The notes beneath the pieces are model-generated. The model ran no database searches, had not been told where the DNA came from, and saw nothing but the letters and a program-made list of their open reading frames with translations. The translations under genes were made by a program, and so were the position numbers. This document shows, piece by piece, positions 11,501-21,630 of a stretch of 64,000 nucleotides of DNA. This DNA is from Porites lobata. Lineage: Eukaryota; Cnidaria; Anthozoa; Scleractinia; Poritidae. How positions within the stretch are numbered: the stretch's first letter is position 1; each line of letters begins with the position of its first letter. The stretch lies in contig CALNXK010000015.1 in NCBI GenBank assembly GCA_942486035.1, positions 1,901,501-1,965,500 of the forward strand, given 5' to 3'.

Positions 11501-12813
11501 TGCAAGTCTCGTGCAACTCGGTACAACAAGAAATTATACAGCAGTGGAAGAAAAATTATTGGGCTTTGTTTTGGTATATGAATAAGCGTGTACCGAGTTG
11601 CACGGAAGCGGCAGTTGTTAATCGACACATTTGTGTTCTACAGCTTGCCTGCCATTTGGTCTGCTATGAGGTGCTATGCTATGGACCGGTCGGATTATCA
11701 AGTAATGAACCAGTGCAATACTTTGAAGCGTTCAATAGTGTTTATACAGTGTATGTATATCATGAAGTGCGCCCCTGGGGAACCTTCATGTCTTGCCAGT
11801 CCGTTTCGCTAGGATAACATTTTCTTCCTTTATTCGGTAATAAAATTGCCTTTCCGTGTAATGACGTCAAGGCATCTAGTGTTTTTCTGCAGGAATTAAG
11901 CCGTTAAAAACGGCAATTTGCTTCGACATTTTTTTTCAGAAACATTGCGCGTATTTAACTGAGATGAAAGTCGCATCCGGTAAACCAAGACGCAGAAAAT
12001 TGCGGTCAATGAATCTCACAGGAACAGGAGGAAAAGGAGAATAGTAAAAAGTCCAGACTATTCAAACAAATGCCGCGTAGAAGGGCTCCAGTTTTACTCA
12101 TTTCTCCTGAAATAAACACAAGAGGGACAACTTTGCCGCCATTTTGAATTTACTCTAGGTCACGTGGTCTGGTAACGATCAGTCAGACATTTTTCGCCAG
12201 TGAAATGCTGGCCGGCTACATACATGCGACGCATGCGTAATAACAACCTGGAGATTAGGATTGCGGGATCCTCTTGTTACCCGCAATAAATAAATAAATA
12301 AATAAATAAATAACAAATTGGGTTATTTTTTCCGATGCTGCATATTACAATGGCGAGGGATTTATGTCACGCAATAAAGGAAAGTCTTATGCAATACAAC
12401 AGTAGAATATAATTCTAGAACGCAGAAAGCTAATAACTCAAAATCACAGGACTGTCATATTACATTTCATTCCACTACAGTTTCCCCTAAAGCGATTAAT
12501 CGGCATTTTAAACATCATTCTCTCCCCTGCTTCCCCCCCGTTCATGATCTCCTTTAAGGACATACTGGTGCAAAACATTACAAACAAAAGCAGGGACATA
12601 TAATATAGAAAGTCCTTCGTACCTGTATTCTTCAAATTGATAAACCTGAATTAACTTTGCTGAACCGCTCTCAAGAAGACATTCGATCGCTTCTGGTAGG
12701 CTTGGCAATAGCTCCCGATTTTCTTTGCACGCGTTTATTATCGTCTTGAAGAATTGAATATGAGGGACCTGCATAATAACATCCTCTGCAACCATAGACT
12801 GTTCGTCTGCCAT
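714..12813 (-). CDS. Coiled-coil protein built from repeated 39-codon exons (5' part, runs off left edge)
   Basis: Seven exons in transcript order: 12813-12623, 10381-10301, 8866-8750, 4078-3965, 1805-1689, 1197-1081, 818-714. All internal junctions are phase 2 with GT/AG signals, and the reading frame stays open for 280 codons. Exon 1 starts MADEQSMVAEDVIMQV and is a predicted helical, non-repetitive head of about 63 residues; an acceptor at 12825 suggests an upstream 5' UTR exon. Exon 2 (81 nt) begins the heptad-rich rod (RAKEEEIMAKDKRLEEL). The next five exons are 117, 114, 117, 117 and 105 nt and encode variants of one Lys/Glu-rich unit (for example ERELLEVERGFAKREEDMAR), so the rod grew by exon duplication. 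No stop is reached; more exons must lie left of position 714. I cannot name the family. A golgin- or trichohyalin-like hit would only reflect the coiled coil. Further exons could be hidden in the 2 kb gaps. Confidence 0.7.
2671..3752. repeat. Compound satellite of GTGA and GGT units
   Basis: About 1.08 kb of (GAGT)n at both ends and mostly (GGT)n broken by GAGT steps in the middle. The right end changes to GAGC units before returning to GAGT. The plus strand is almost purely G/T/A and the minus strand C/A/T. Open frames on both strands (Ser-Leu-Thr-His, poly-His, poly-Pro, poly-Gly/Trp) are by-products of the repeat. It lies in an intron of the minus-strand coiled-coil gene, next to the duplicated exon block. 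Confidence 0.95.
3738..4470 (-). repeat. Segmental duplication carrying a coiled-coil exon, left copy
   Basis: Nearly the same sequence as 8520-9306 in the same orientation, starting in a GAGT-type satellite and ending at AATAAAGGG. It contains the 114 nt exon 3965-4078 and both intron flanks. Relative to the other copy it lacks one Glu codon in the exon and about 44 bp of intron around position 4157. Confidence 0.85.
4483..4640. repeat. (AGTAT)n pentanucleotide satellite, left block
   Basis: About 30 units of AGTAT, preceded by a few GAGT units. It abuts a 1 kb element, and on the other side of that element the satellite resumes as variants GGTAT, AGAGT and AGGGT. Confidence 0.95.
4647..5645 (-). 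mobile_element. 1 kb non-autonomous element with a foldback end, copy 1
   Basis: Matches 43727-44741 in the opposite orientation over the whole length. One end is AAAAACTGAATCATTGG; the other is a large imperfect hairpin at 5529-5640, running from CAATTATTCCACTCGCGC to CGAGGGCGCG-type bases and GTGGAATAATTG. No transposase is visible. It sits between two blocks of related pentanucleotide satellite. Confidence 0.8.
5656..5990. repeat. Pentanucleotide satellite, right blocks (GGTAT, AGAGT, AGGGT)
   Basis: Three successive homogenised variants: GGTAT to about 5760, AGAGT to about 5910, AGGGT to about 5960, then AGAGT/AGTAT again. Each differs from its neighbour by one or two bases, as expected if variants spread by local slippage. 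Confidence 0.95.
6010..8500 (-). mobile_element. Decayed LINE, reverse transcriptase core deleted
   Basis: Read from high to low coordinates: an AP-endonuclease start near 8460 (SKFDVVCLEETWAKDDS), the endonuclease end near 7930-7700 (TPYSHHCPIS), the endonuclease-RT linker near 7636-7440 (KPWYDNTCRQLKKQL), then the RT thumb near 7060-6900 (KPVLLYGCEIWGPEL) and the C-terminal zinc-binding region near 6502-6203 (CLVCQ, then HFLIDC). The palm with its catalytic Asp pair, expected between the linker and the thumb, is missing. Several frameshifts and stops. It lies in an intron of the coiled-coil gene, same strand. Confidence 0.8.
8520..9306 (-). repeat. Segmental duplication carrying a coiled-coil exon, right copy
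   Basis: Partner of 3738-4470. It carries the 117 nt exon 8750-8866 with the same acceptor (CAG then TTAT) and donor (AG then GTCAGC). The intron part overlaps the left arm of an inverted-repeat element (8970-9650); the left copy holds only an internal piece of that element. Confidence 0.85.
8970..9650. mobile_element. Inverted-repeat MITE, about 680 bp
   Basis: The left end (ATCTCAGGCCACTTAAGGCA) recurs inverted at the right end (TGCCTTAAGTGGCCTGAGAT). Similarity between arms continues inward for roughly 110 bp. No coding capacity. It overlaps the right copy of the exon-bearing duplication. Confidence 0.75.
9979..10040. mobile_element. Foldback hairpin of an ACAATTATT-type MITE
   Basis: ACAATTATTTCTCGAGCC pairs with GGCCGAAATAATTGT, with the inner stem AATGGG/CCCAT and a loop of about 14 bp. 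It probably ends a longer element starting near 9780, where AATCCAACTAGTGG is echoed by CCAACTAGTTGGATT just before the hairpin. Confidence 0.6.
10883..10932. repeat. (ATAA)n microsatellite
   Basis: AATAAATAAATA run; a similar run occurs at 12285-12314. Together they bracket the element described at 11140-12240. Confidence 0.8.
11140..12240. mobile_element. Possible element bounded by inverted CTGGCGAAAAATG motifs
   Basis: The motif CGCTGGCGAAAAATGTTTAC with TTACGCATGC at 11151-11178 recurs inverted near 12190-12240. Between them lie short open frames. The match is short and no target duplication was found, so the limits are approximate. Confidence 0.35.
11269..11421 (+). CDS. Short Cys-containing open frame, 50 codons, function unknown
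   Basis: Starts ATGGCAGC in a reasonable context and begins MAAFLSVVVLWFCCQCERLK, a hydrophobic N-terminus that could be a signal peptide or anchor, followed by three more Cys. It ends at TAA 11419-11421. It could also be a first exon or a chance frame inside a repeat. I recognise no family. Confidence 0.2.
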   Translation: MAAFLSVVVLWFCCQCERLKIILVEFFGDMCRVEDNTSCNCQTNTLARSI

Positions 12814-12825
12814 GGCTCGAATCTC

Positions 12826-14791
12826 TGCAAAATTGAATTGATTTGTTACAAGCACTAGCCAGTACATGGACTCTGAAGCAAGTTCAAATGATCTGTTATT
12901 GTTCTCTATTGTTTTCAGAATTCTAGGAAAGAACGGAAATAATTTGCTTGGATACTTCTAAGGCGGTAATAATCACATGCAAATTTAGAAAATAATTTAA
13001 TACTTGCATCTTGCTCTGCGCTTACAATAAAGGTATATTATCAAGAAGCTTAGCGATTCTTAGCCATATTTTTGCCATAACCATATTTATGATGCAACTC
13101 TCTGTCTCTCTATTAACGCAATCAAAAGTGGTCATTCAGAATCTCGACGAAGTTCTGCGAACCACACAGGAACTGATTTGCGTGACTAATTATTAGTTTC
13201 GTGATTGTCAGAAAGGAGTTAATCCTTGAGAATCCAATTGCCTAGCAAGTTGCCAGCGGATAAACCATTGGTATGAAAAAACTCCCCCTACAGTAGGTCA
13301 GAAATAACTTTATTATTTTGTTTAAACTTAAGGTTTGAGATGTTTTTGTTAGATCCCTTCTGATTTATGACGTCATTTTCCAAGAAAAAGTTGCCACCTC
13401 CCTCCCCCCCGGCCCCTCAATAAACGTTTTTGTTCTTTCCATTTCTAGGAAACGATGACATAAAATCCAAACGAAGAAGGGAATTTTGCCACGCATACAT
13501 TATTTGCCATACTATCGCATCCTTTCCCTTCCCTTTGAAGTTCTGCGTTCTGCAACCAAAGTAAACTGCCCATTCCTGTTACACAGACGACATGCAACAG
13601 TTTCTTGAAGGTGAGCGATATAGAGTCCATGCAAGTAATTTATTTAAAACCACTGACAGTAATAAAGATAGTATATTATTATGTGGGATGACACGAGATT
13701 ACAAAGAAGGGTGAATTTAACGCACTTCGAAGCTTTTCTGTCCATAATATGCATAGGTTCATTGTGGCTGATTAACGTAGGAGTACCAAATGATGCATTT
13801 AACTTGCAAAGTTCCGAAAAATTGTGCCTTCGCTTAATTTTCTCCGAAAACTGATTTAGGCAAGTGTTCGCTTCCGCTCGAAAGCGCTCTCATGCTCGCA
13901 ATTTCCCTTAAAGTTGGTGGACAACTCGAAAATCATGCTGCGCGGTTTTTGAAAATGATCTGCATGGTTCTGAACTGTGAAGTTGAGTTGAAAGCAGTGA
14001 GAAAACACATATCAAATACTACAAATCAGCTCACCTCTGAGTTCCCCTTGATCCCCTTCATCTCAACAGAAAAGGTTTGATTTGGGCCATTTAAAGAAGG
14101 TTATTACACCCTCCTAGATCTAAATTTTTTTTATATCGTAAGAAAACCGAATTCGACAATGTTTTATTATTCATCTAGTGAATAATTTCCACTTTAAGAC
14201 ATAGTTTTCTGAATACCTCGATCAAATAAAACGTAAATAAATATTAATGATTGTAATTTCGATCTGCGTGACCTCATTTGTCCGATCCTTGGAAAATTCA
14301 AGATCAACTGAAGGAATGTTTAGTCGCAGTGTTGTGATCCGTTTTTCTTTAAAAAGCTACCTTGCACCTTTCTCGGAAGAGGGTAAATTACATAACATGA
14401 AAGACACCATTCTATAGCGATATCTGCGAGTGGTGGTTGTACATCTTTGGGCGGATGTCTTAGCCGCAGTTGGCTTGAATGGCGAATTTGGTTATTGTGC
14501 GATAAGTTATGTGGCACTGCGGCAATTTGTCATTGAGTTTATAAGGGGTCTTCTGTGCAAAGTACAAATAAAAGTTAGGCTAGCATTCCAAAATTATGCT
14601 CCTTGTAGTAAAATTTCCGGCACATCAGTTACTGTATAATAAAAGTTTTCTTCGTAAACTCCTTTTAAAGACGCATTATACACTGTGGACTTTACGAATT
14701 TAAGAAAATGTATTGATATCTCAACTATATTTACTTGCTCACGTATTTTATTTATGTATTGATTTATTCAATTGTTTATTTTTCGATTGTT
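12826..14791. other. Intergenic region between coiled-coil gene and HSPA12-like gene A
   Basis: No exon, RNA gene or clear repeat recognised. Both flanking genes point away from it, so it should hold both promoters. A small first exon of gene A, like those of genes B and C, could lie here; none was identified with confidence. Confidence 0.5.
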
Positions 14792-16131
14792 ATGTATAAA
14801 GAAGAGGGGGATGAGCTTTTAGTCACCTCAGGTGCAACCTATATTGCTGTGGTTGCCATCGATTTTGGCACAACCTTTAGTGGCTTTGCTTTCGCCTTCA
14901 ACCACAAAGATGGAGAGAAAGGTATCCATATGAATAAAGAATGGGGGACAGATCAAGGCTACGCTACAATGAAAGCTCCCACCTGCTTGCTGCTAAACCC
15001 AAACAAGAGTTTCAATTCGTTTGGATATGAAGCACAAGATAGATTTGCTGAACTCGAGGAGGAGGAGGCCAGAGAATATTATTACTTTGAAAAATTTAAA
15101 ATGGTTCTTCACAAAGATGAGGTAATACTTCTATTAAGCTTCCAATTATTTTTAGGGGTTCCAATTGGTCAAAATAATTAGTATTGTAACGTAGATTTGT
15201 TGCTGAAACCTAAGGCAAATTCACAACATAACCCAGCCCTCTTCCCAACTACTTTCTGAATATAAACGTGTTGGCTAGTGCTCCCGAGCTGTTGACATTA
15301 TTACAAGCATTTTGTTATTTTTCAATTAGAACTTGAACAGAGAAACTACTTTGAAGGCAAGCAACGGGAGAGATATGGACGCTCTGACCATATTCACATA
15401 TTCAATATATTATATCCGCACGAAAGCCGTTGAAGTTATCCGGGAGAGAACTGGTGATGAAAACTTCGGCTATGGTGATGTGCAATGGGTGCTGACTGTG
15501 CCGGCAATTTGGAAGCCAGCAGCTAAGCAATTTATGAGAGAAGCAGCATATAAAGTAAGGCGTTTAAAAACAACTATCATTTTAATGTGTTATTCGCAAT
15601 GTTGGTTCTCTTCTTTAACCTTTTAAAAATTGAGAGTGATCAGCATTAAATTTCTCCATGCTTAAAGCTCACAAGATGAACCTAATTGGCACTTTGACTA
15701 CTTTGCTCCTATATTTCCTAGGACATGTATAAATAGTGGCAACAATTGAAATTACCGTTTAAAGGGCTAGAAATCTTATACGATTGATAAGAACAAAAAA
15801 CAACAACAACAATAACAGAAATAATGATAATGATAATGATGATGATGATAATAATGATAATAATAAGACATGGAAAGAGAATTGAGAAAACTGTGGAAAT
15901 TGTTATCGGAGCACTGGGCACAATCCCAAAAGGATTAGTTGGCCATCTTGAGAGCATAGGTGTGAATCTTGATGTGGCTCAGATTCAAAAGACTGCCTAA
16001 TATTTAATAGGAATAGCATGAATCCTCTGACGGGTTCTTGACTACTAAGGTTGCAGGGTGTGACCTGTACCTGGAACTGGCTAGGAGTTGATCAACACTG
16101 AGAGTATATACAAAATAACAATAACAACAAA

Positions 16132-16184
<53 letters not shown>

Positions 16185-17141
16185 GAGTAATAATTTTTTT
16201 TAAAGATACACACTTTTGGTTTATTAATAAGACTAAATTGTATAATTAATAATAATAATAAACTTTTAATAATGACACTAATTTTATTAAAATCTTATAA
16301 AAAGATGCACACAAAACTTCAGTAAAATATTCATAGATCAATACAAAGTTCTGGCAAAACCCCTTCCCAATTCAAAATTCCAAGAAATCTCATAGAGTTA
16401 TAAAAAAAATCAAGTCAAAAGTGTCAATGGATGAGATAAATGTCAATGCCCTGATTCTAATAATATGGATAAGATTCGGATCGATGAGTGGAAATATAAA
16501 TCTATTGCTGTTCATTTTCCGTACCAATTTCCCAATAAGAAGATGTAACTAAAGATTAAGAGATCGATGAAAAAAAAAACATTTAAAAATAAGGAAACAC
16601 ATCAATAGTCCGATTGAATGGCACCTTCAACAACTTGAACGTCAATAGCAACATTCGTAATGTCACATGGCACTCTTCTTGTCCCAGAGCCTCTAAGACA
16701 AGCCAACGCAGATCTCAAGAGTGCGAATGAGGTTCTGGTTCTGATCCATGAGATGGTTTTGGCATACTGCTACCCTTTTTTGATGGCAATCAGCTTTGCT
16801 AAATGGCTATGATACATCAAGCACTCCTTTCCCATTCCGCCAGTTGTGGTGAAGACCAAAGGTGTGAATGCTCCATGCTTGATGTCCAGAACTCTCCTTG
16901 AGTAGAGACACTTTTTCTCGTTCTTATGGATACGATAAATTTGTTGTGGCTTTAAGTCCCTATATGATACAGCTTTAGGGTGACAGACCCTCGCATCGAA
17001 GAATGTTGATCTATGGCATTCCCAGAAACCATGTGTGCAGATATCTAACCTCGCATCCTGAGCTTTATTAGATCCTCTGTTTAAATGTTCGCCAGAGATG
17101 TCTTGCAGGACAATAATAACAATAATAACAATAATAATAAC

Positions 17142-17179
<38 letters not shown>

Positions 17180-20100
17180 TAATAATAATGTGTGTGACCA
17201 GTGCAGTATGTGCACTGGCAACTGAGTAGGAAGGTCAAACTGAAACGTGCAGATCAGTGGTACCAACATACCCCGAGAGGCAGAGAGTCTGGATTGGGTC
17301 AACTGACAACTGACAAATAGCCTAAAATTTAACCATCGCCAGAAATTTCAAATCAACATGCGCAAGTATCCTAGTAGTATTTATGTTAAACTTAATGAAT
17401 ACGTACCTCAGTTGCAGGTTTTATCCGTTTCGGTTTTAAGGTAAACAGATGTGCAAATTGACTGTAAAGGACTTGTATGGCTGTCGGCGATAAAACGCCG
17501 AAACAGGGCCCAGTTAAAGTGTTCCAGTTCGCGTCCAAGTTCGTCGGGTACAACCACTTTGCATCGGTTCTGCGAGTTAAAGATGCTCACTTTCAGGTCC
17601 AGTTACATTTTGCACTTCCCGATAGAAAGTTCTTTCGGTTTTTTAACTTTGAAAACACCGTAAATTTCAGTATGGACTCCACGGCGAAATTTTCCGATAT
17701 TCAATATCTCCGGGAAAAATCGTCCAAATTTCTTGCAAAACGTCTCTTTCGAGAGATAATACACATTTGAGAATAATTGACAGTTTTTTCGTTCAGCGGC
17801 TTCTTTTTGAGTGTAAATATGGTCATGTTTGTGTATCGTAAAAATGAGCCCGTACTCGGCCAGATCTCAACGGTGAGTGTAAAAGGAGGAATGAGTTTGC
17901 GGAATGGCATGTGGCGCGGCTTGCGGAATGACAAAATTATGCGCAATGTAAAATGTGGAAATTGGCGCAAAGAAATAAATTAAACTGAAAGGCATGCGCG
18001 CGTAATTGCCGCGCCTTTTTTGGCGCCAATTTGAGTGAGCAACTGCTTTACTGGTTCACGCATATAAAAACATACCTGAGACGGCTAGGGTTCCTGAAGG
18101 CAGCCTCCAAACGAAAGCATTGAAGTCCGGTAAATATAGTGAGGCGTGACCAAAATAAATACTTGTGCGTTTGATTTTTTGCTTCTTCAAAAACTGTCGG
18201 CACCGAAAATGTTACTCCTTCGATCAAGAATTTCGTTGCGTTACTACCTTGATTTCGTGACTGTCATTTTGACAGCTCCGTCTCTTCAAACGTACGTTGT
18301 GCCACGTGCAGTCACGGAACAGACTGTCACGCAGAGTCGCGGGCAGGTAAAGTTCAGTGTTTCAAAATGGCTAAAATTGACCCAGTTTCACCTTTTAACC
18401 CCATTCTTTGATTGAAAAAAGCAATTTTGCAAAGGGAAAACCTACAAGACGTACGAAAAACGATCCTTTAGGCTGTAAATATCTATTTATGTGCGTTTCG
18501 AAATTGGAAGTGTTTAATTACACGTGCAAAATACAGACAATTACCGCCCGCCTACCATGAAAATTCCTGAACTTCGATGGTGTCTTACAGAGATTTCCTT
18601 CACTTACCCAAGCCAATTCCCAGGTATGTTTTAAATGAATGTCTAAGTGTGTGATTTAAATAGCAAGAAGAGAATTTGGAGTTATACCACATGTTAAATC
18701 TTGCCGTCGAAAATGAGTAACGAACTTAAATTTTTGTTATCCTGGAAACCTATCCCTCATTTTTAAAATTATTTCAGTACGACCAGCTTCCCTATTGTCC
18801 AGAAAGTATCTTCTAGTGGAAGGAAAAGATTTTTTCTGTTCGTGGAAAGTGTCCAAATTTCTCCATCCAGCTTCGTTTGCGAACACGAGGAAAGTTGATG
18901 AGACTCCGACATCGAAAACCGAATGGATCTTCTATTCTTTCTCACGAATAAAAGGCTTTCGGCGGGAACAATCTACGTTAGGTTTCTTATATTCCTAAAA
19001 GCTATCTATGAACAAAAATGAAAGAAATTGATTTTTCAACTCTTGCCACGAAATTAAGATTTTGGTCGATTTTTCTGTTTCGCACGTCTCAAGTTCGCAA
19101 CTGAGGAAACAAAATACAAGATTCGATTCATCTCTGAATATTGTCAGTTATGTCACGATCACGTACGGTTTCGAATACAAATACAGGTAACAAGAAACTG
19201 TTAAGTTAATTGTACAAACATCTTTTGCAGAAAAAATTAAAGTAGAAGGGAGCGTGACCTTCGAAAACATCTTTTCTTCAATAGAGGAAGAATCTTTTTG
19301 GCTGTGCCGAAAAGGCTGGTCGACAATGAGCGTGGTTTTTTGATTGTCATCGTATGTTAAGCCCGCAACATTAAAACAGCGGCTGCGTTTGCAAATTGAT
19401 TGGCGCCAAAAAAGGGCGTTCTTTTCAGTTTAATCTATTTCTTTGGATCATTCAGCTCCGTAAATTAAATTCCGCATAATTATGTCATTCCGCAAACCAT
19501 GCCACATGCCATTCTGCAAACTCATTCCGCCTTTTACCCTCACCGAGATCTGACAGCGCCTTAGATCATTAAAAGAAACTTATTCATATAATTAGCACGA
19601 AAATTTTGTGTCGAAATTTCCGGCGTGAAATTTGGCATTTGCCTTGGGTTTCACTGACAACTGACAAAGGACCCGATTGTCCCTTATTTTCTTCATAACC
19701 CGTTTTTAAGGCCTTAAATAGAATTGTCCCACTCTTTTCGTCTGACAATGTGATCAAATGTGCGTTTTGGGGGTAATCTTAGCAGCAAGACACTTAAATG
19801 TCATATTTCGTTAATGATTTACTGTAAATGTAACATCTGTTGTAAATGAATTGCACTCCTCTGAGAACGCGCCAGCGTGCGATGGTTGATAACGAGGGCG
19901 GTGCAAAAACAGTTGCAAGTTTTTACCGTGATGATTCAAATAAGGTCTCCTTTGGCCTTCCTTACGATCCCCGTCCCAATATTATAGCTGTCAATTTTTC
20001 TGAGTGGAATGCGGGAGATTTTCACCTTGTCATGAACGAGATTTCGGGAAACGTCCCGGCGACTTCCGAAAATTTCCGACGAATTTCCGAAGACTTCCGA

Positions 20101-20913
20101 ACGATTCCCGAACGTTGCTGAAAACTAAATGTCCCCAGACGTTCCGAAGACGTTTGAGTACTTCCGAAGCTACTTAAAAGACGACAATTTTAGCGAGCTT
20201 TTGTTTCGTTATAGTGTGCAAAACAGTCCGTTCTTTTGCGTATTAAAGTACTTGCGAACAGTCGTGTGAAACTCGAGCTCTTCACGCGCGTGAGACTCTA
20301 ACGCTATTCTTTCGCTACGCTAAACCGACTTTGAAGATAAAAGACCGACTGTTTTGCAGTCTAGTTAGAACACAAAAAAGTACACAAAGTCATCATGTGT
20401 TAAAGAAGAGTTTGTCCTCATTTGCGAGTCAGGCGTGAGGAATTGTCCTTGATGCGTGAGATCGATGTCTTTAGACCACAGGCGTGAGAGTTGGCAGGTA
20501 TACAATATTCTGAAGATACAAATTTTGATTGGCCTAATGGTTGGAAATTTTAAACTCTGTTAGCAAAAACGTTCGAGTAGAGAAGAGAAGCGCAAAACTT
20601 GAGAAATGGAGGGTCACCTAAAATGCTTACACTAGCAAAGCTAATAAAAATTAAGGTACCATTGCATCAGTTTTCGAATTTAACGTTTAAATTATATTAT
20701 ATGTGCCTCTTAGCGAATTGTGATCGGCGGAACATTGAGAGCTGTATCCGATATGTTCGAAATATACACGTTAGTATCAGAGTGAGGACTGCTTTGGGAC
20801 CTTTAGGAGCTTGTTATTGCTTGCTTCAATAGTTATTGACCAAGCAATGTAAACCCTTTAAGCCTGAGATCACAATCAATATTATAATAATAATAATTAT
20901 GATAATAATAATA

Positions 20914-20966
<53 letters not shown>

Positions 20967-21510
20967 GGCAACGGCAATGGCAACAACAACGACAACGATA
21001 ACGATAACAATAATAGCAAAGATAAACCTGCTTGCTGAAGACAGTAGCTTATAGAATTAGATACACAACCTCGTCCCCAGGGTGCTTTTCCCTGGCTTTG
21101 GAGGTGGGAGACAAGGTGGTTAGATAGAATTGGCGTCTTGTTGTGAGTCATTTTAAAACTATTTCCCTGTTATTTTAGGCGGGCTTAGCATCACCATCCA
21201 ATCCAGAGCAGGTGCTTACTGCATTAGAGCCTGAGGCGGCCTCAGTATACTGCAGAGAGCGTAAAGTGTGGGAGTTTATCAATGAGTGCGGGAGCGCTGA
21301 GTCTTCATTGATCGACACTCTTTCTTATCCAAAAACGCAGTACGTGGTGGTCGACATCGGAGGTACGAAAAATGAATTACAGAATTAACTACTGATCTTA
21401 ATAGTTTTAAGCATGTCATCCAGAGCTCTTCAAGGAGTGAAGTCATCATCATCATCATCATCATCATTATCATCATCATCATCATTTTCACCCTCCGTCT
21501 TCCCCTCATT

Positions 21511-21560
<50 letters not shown>

Positions 21561-21588
21561 TTCCATCCTTACAATCATCACAGTCATT

Positions 21589-21630
<42 letters not shown>

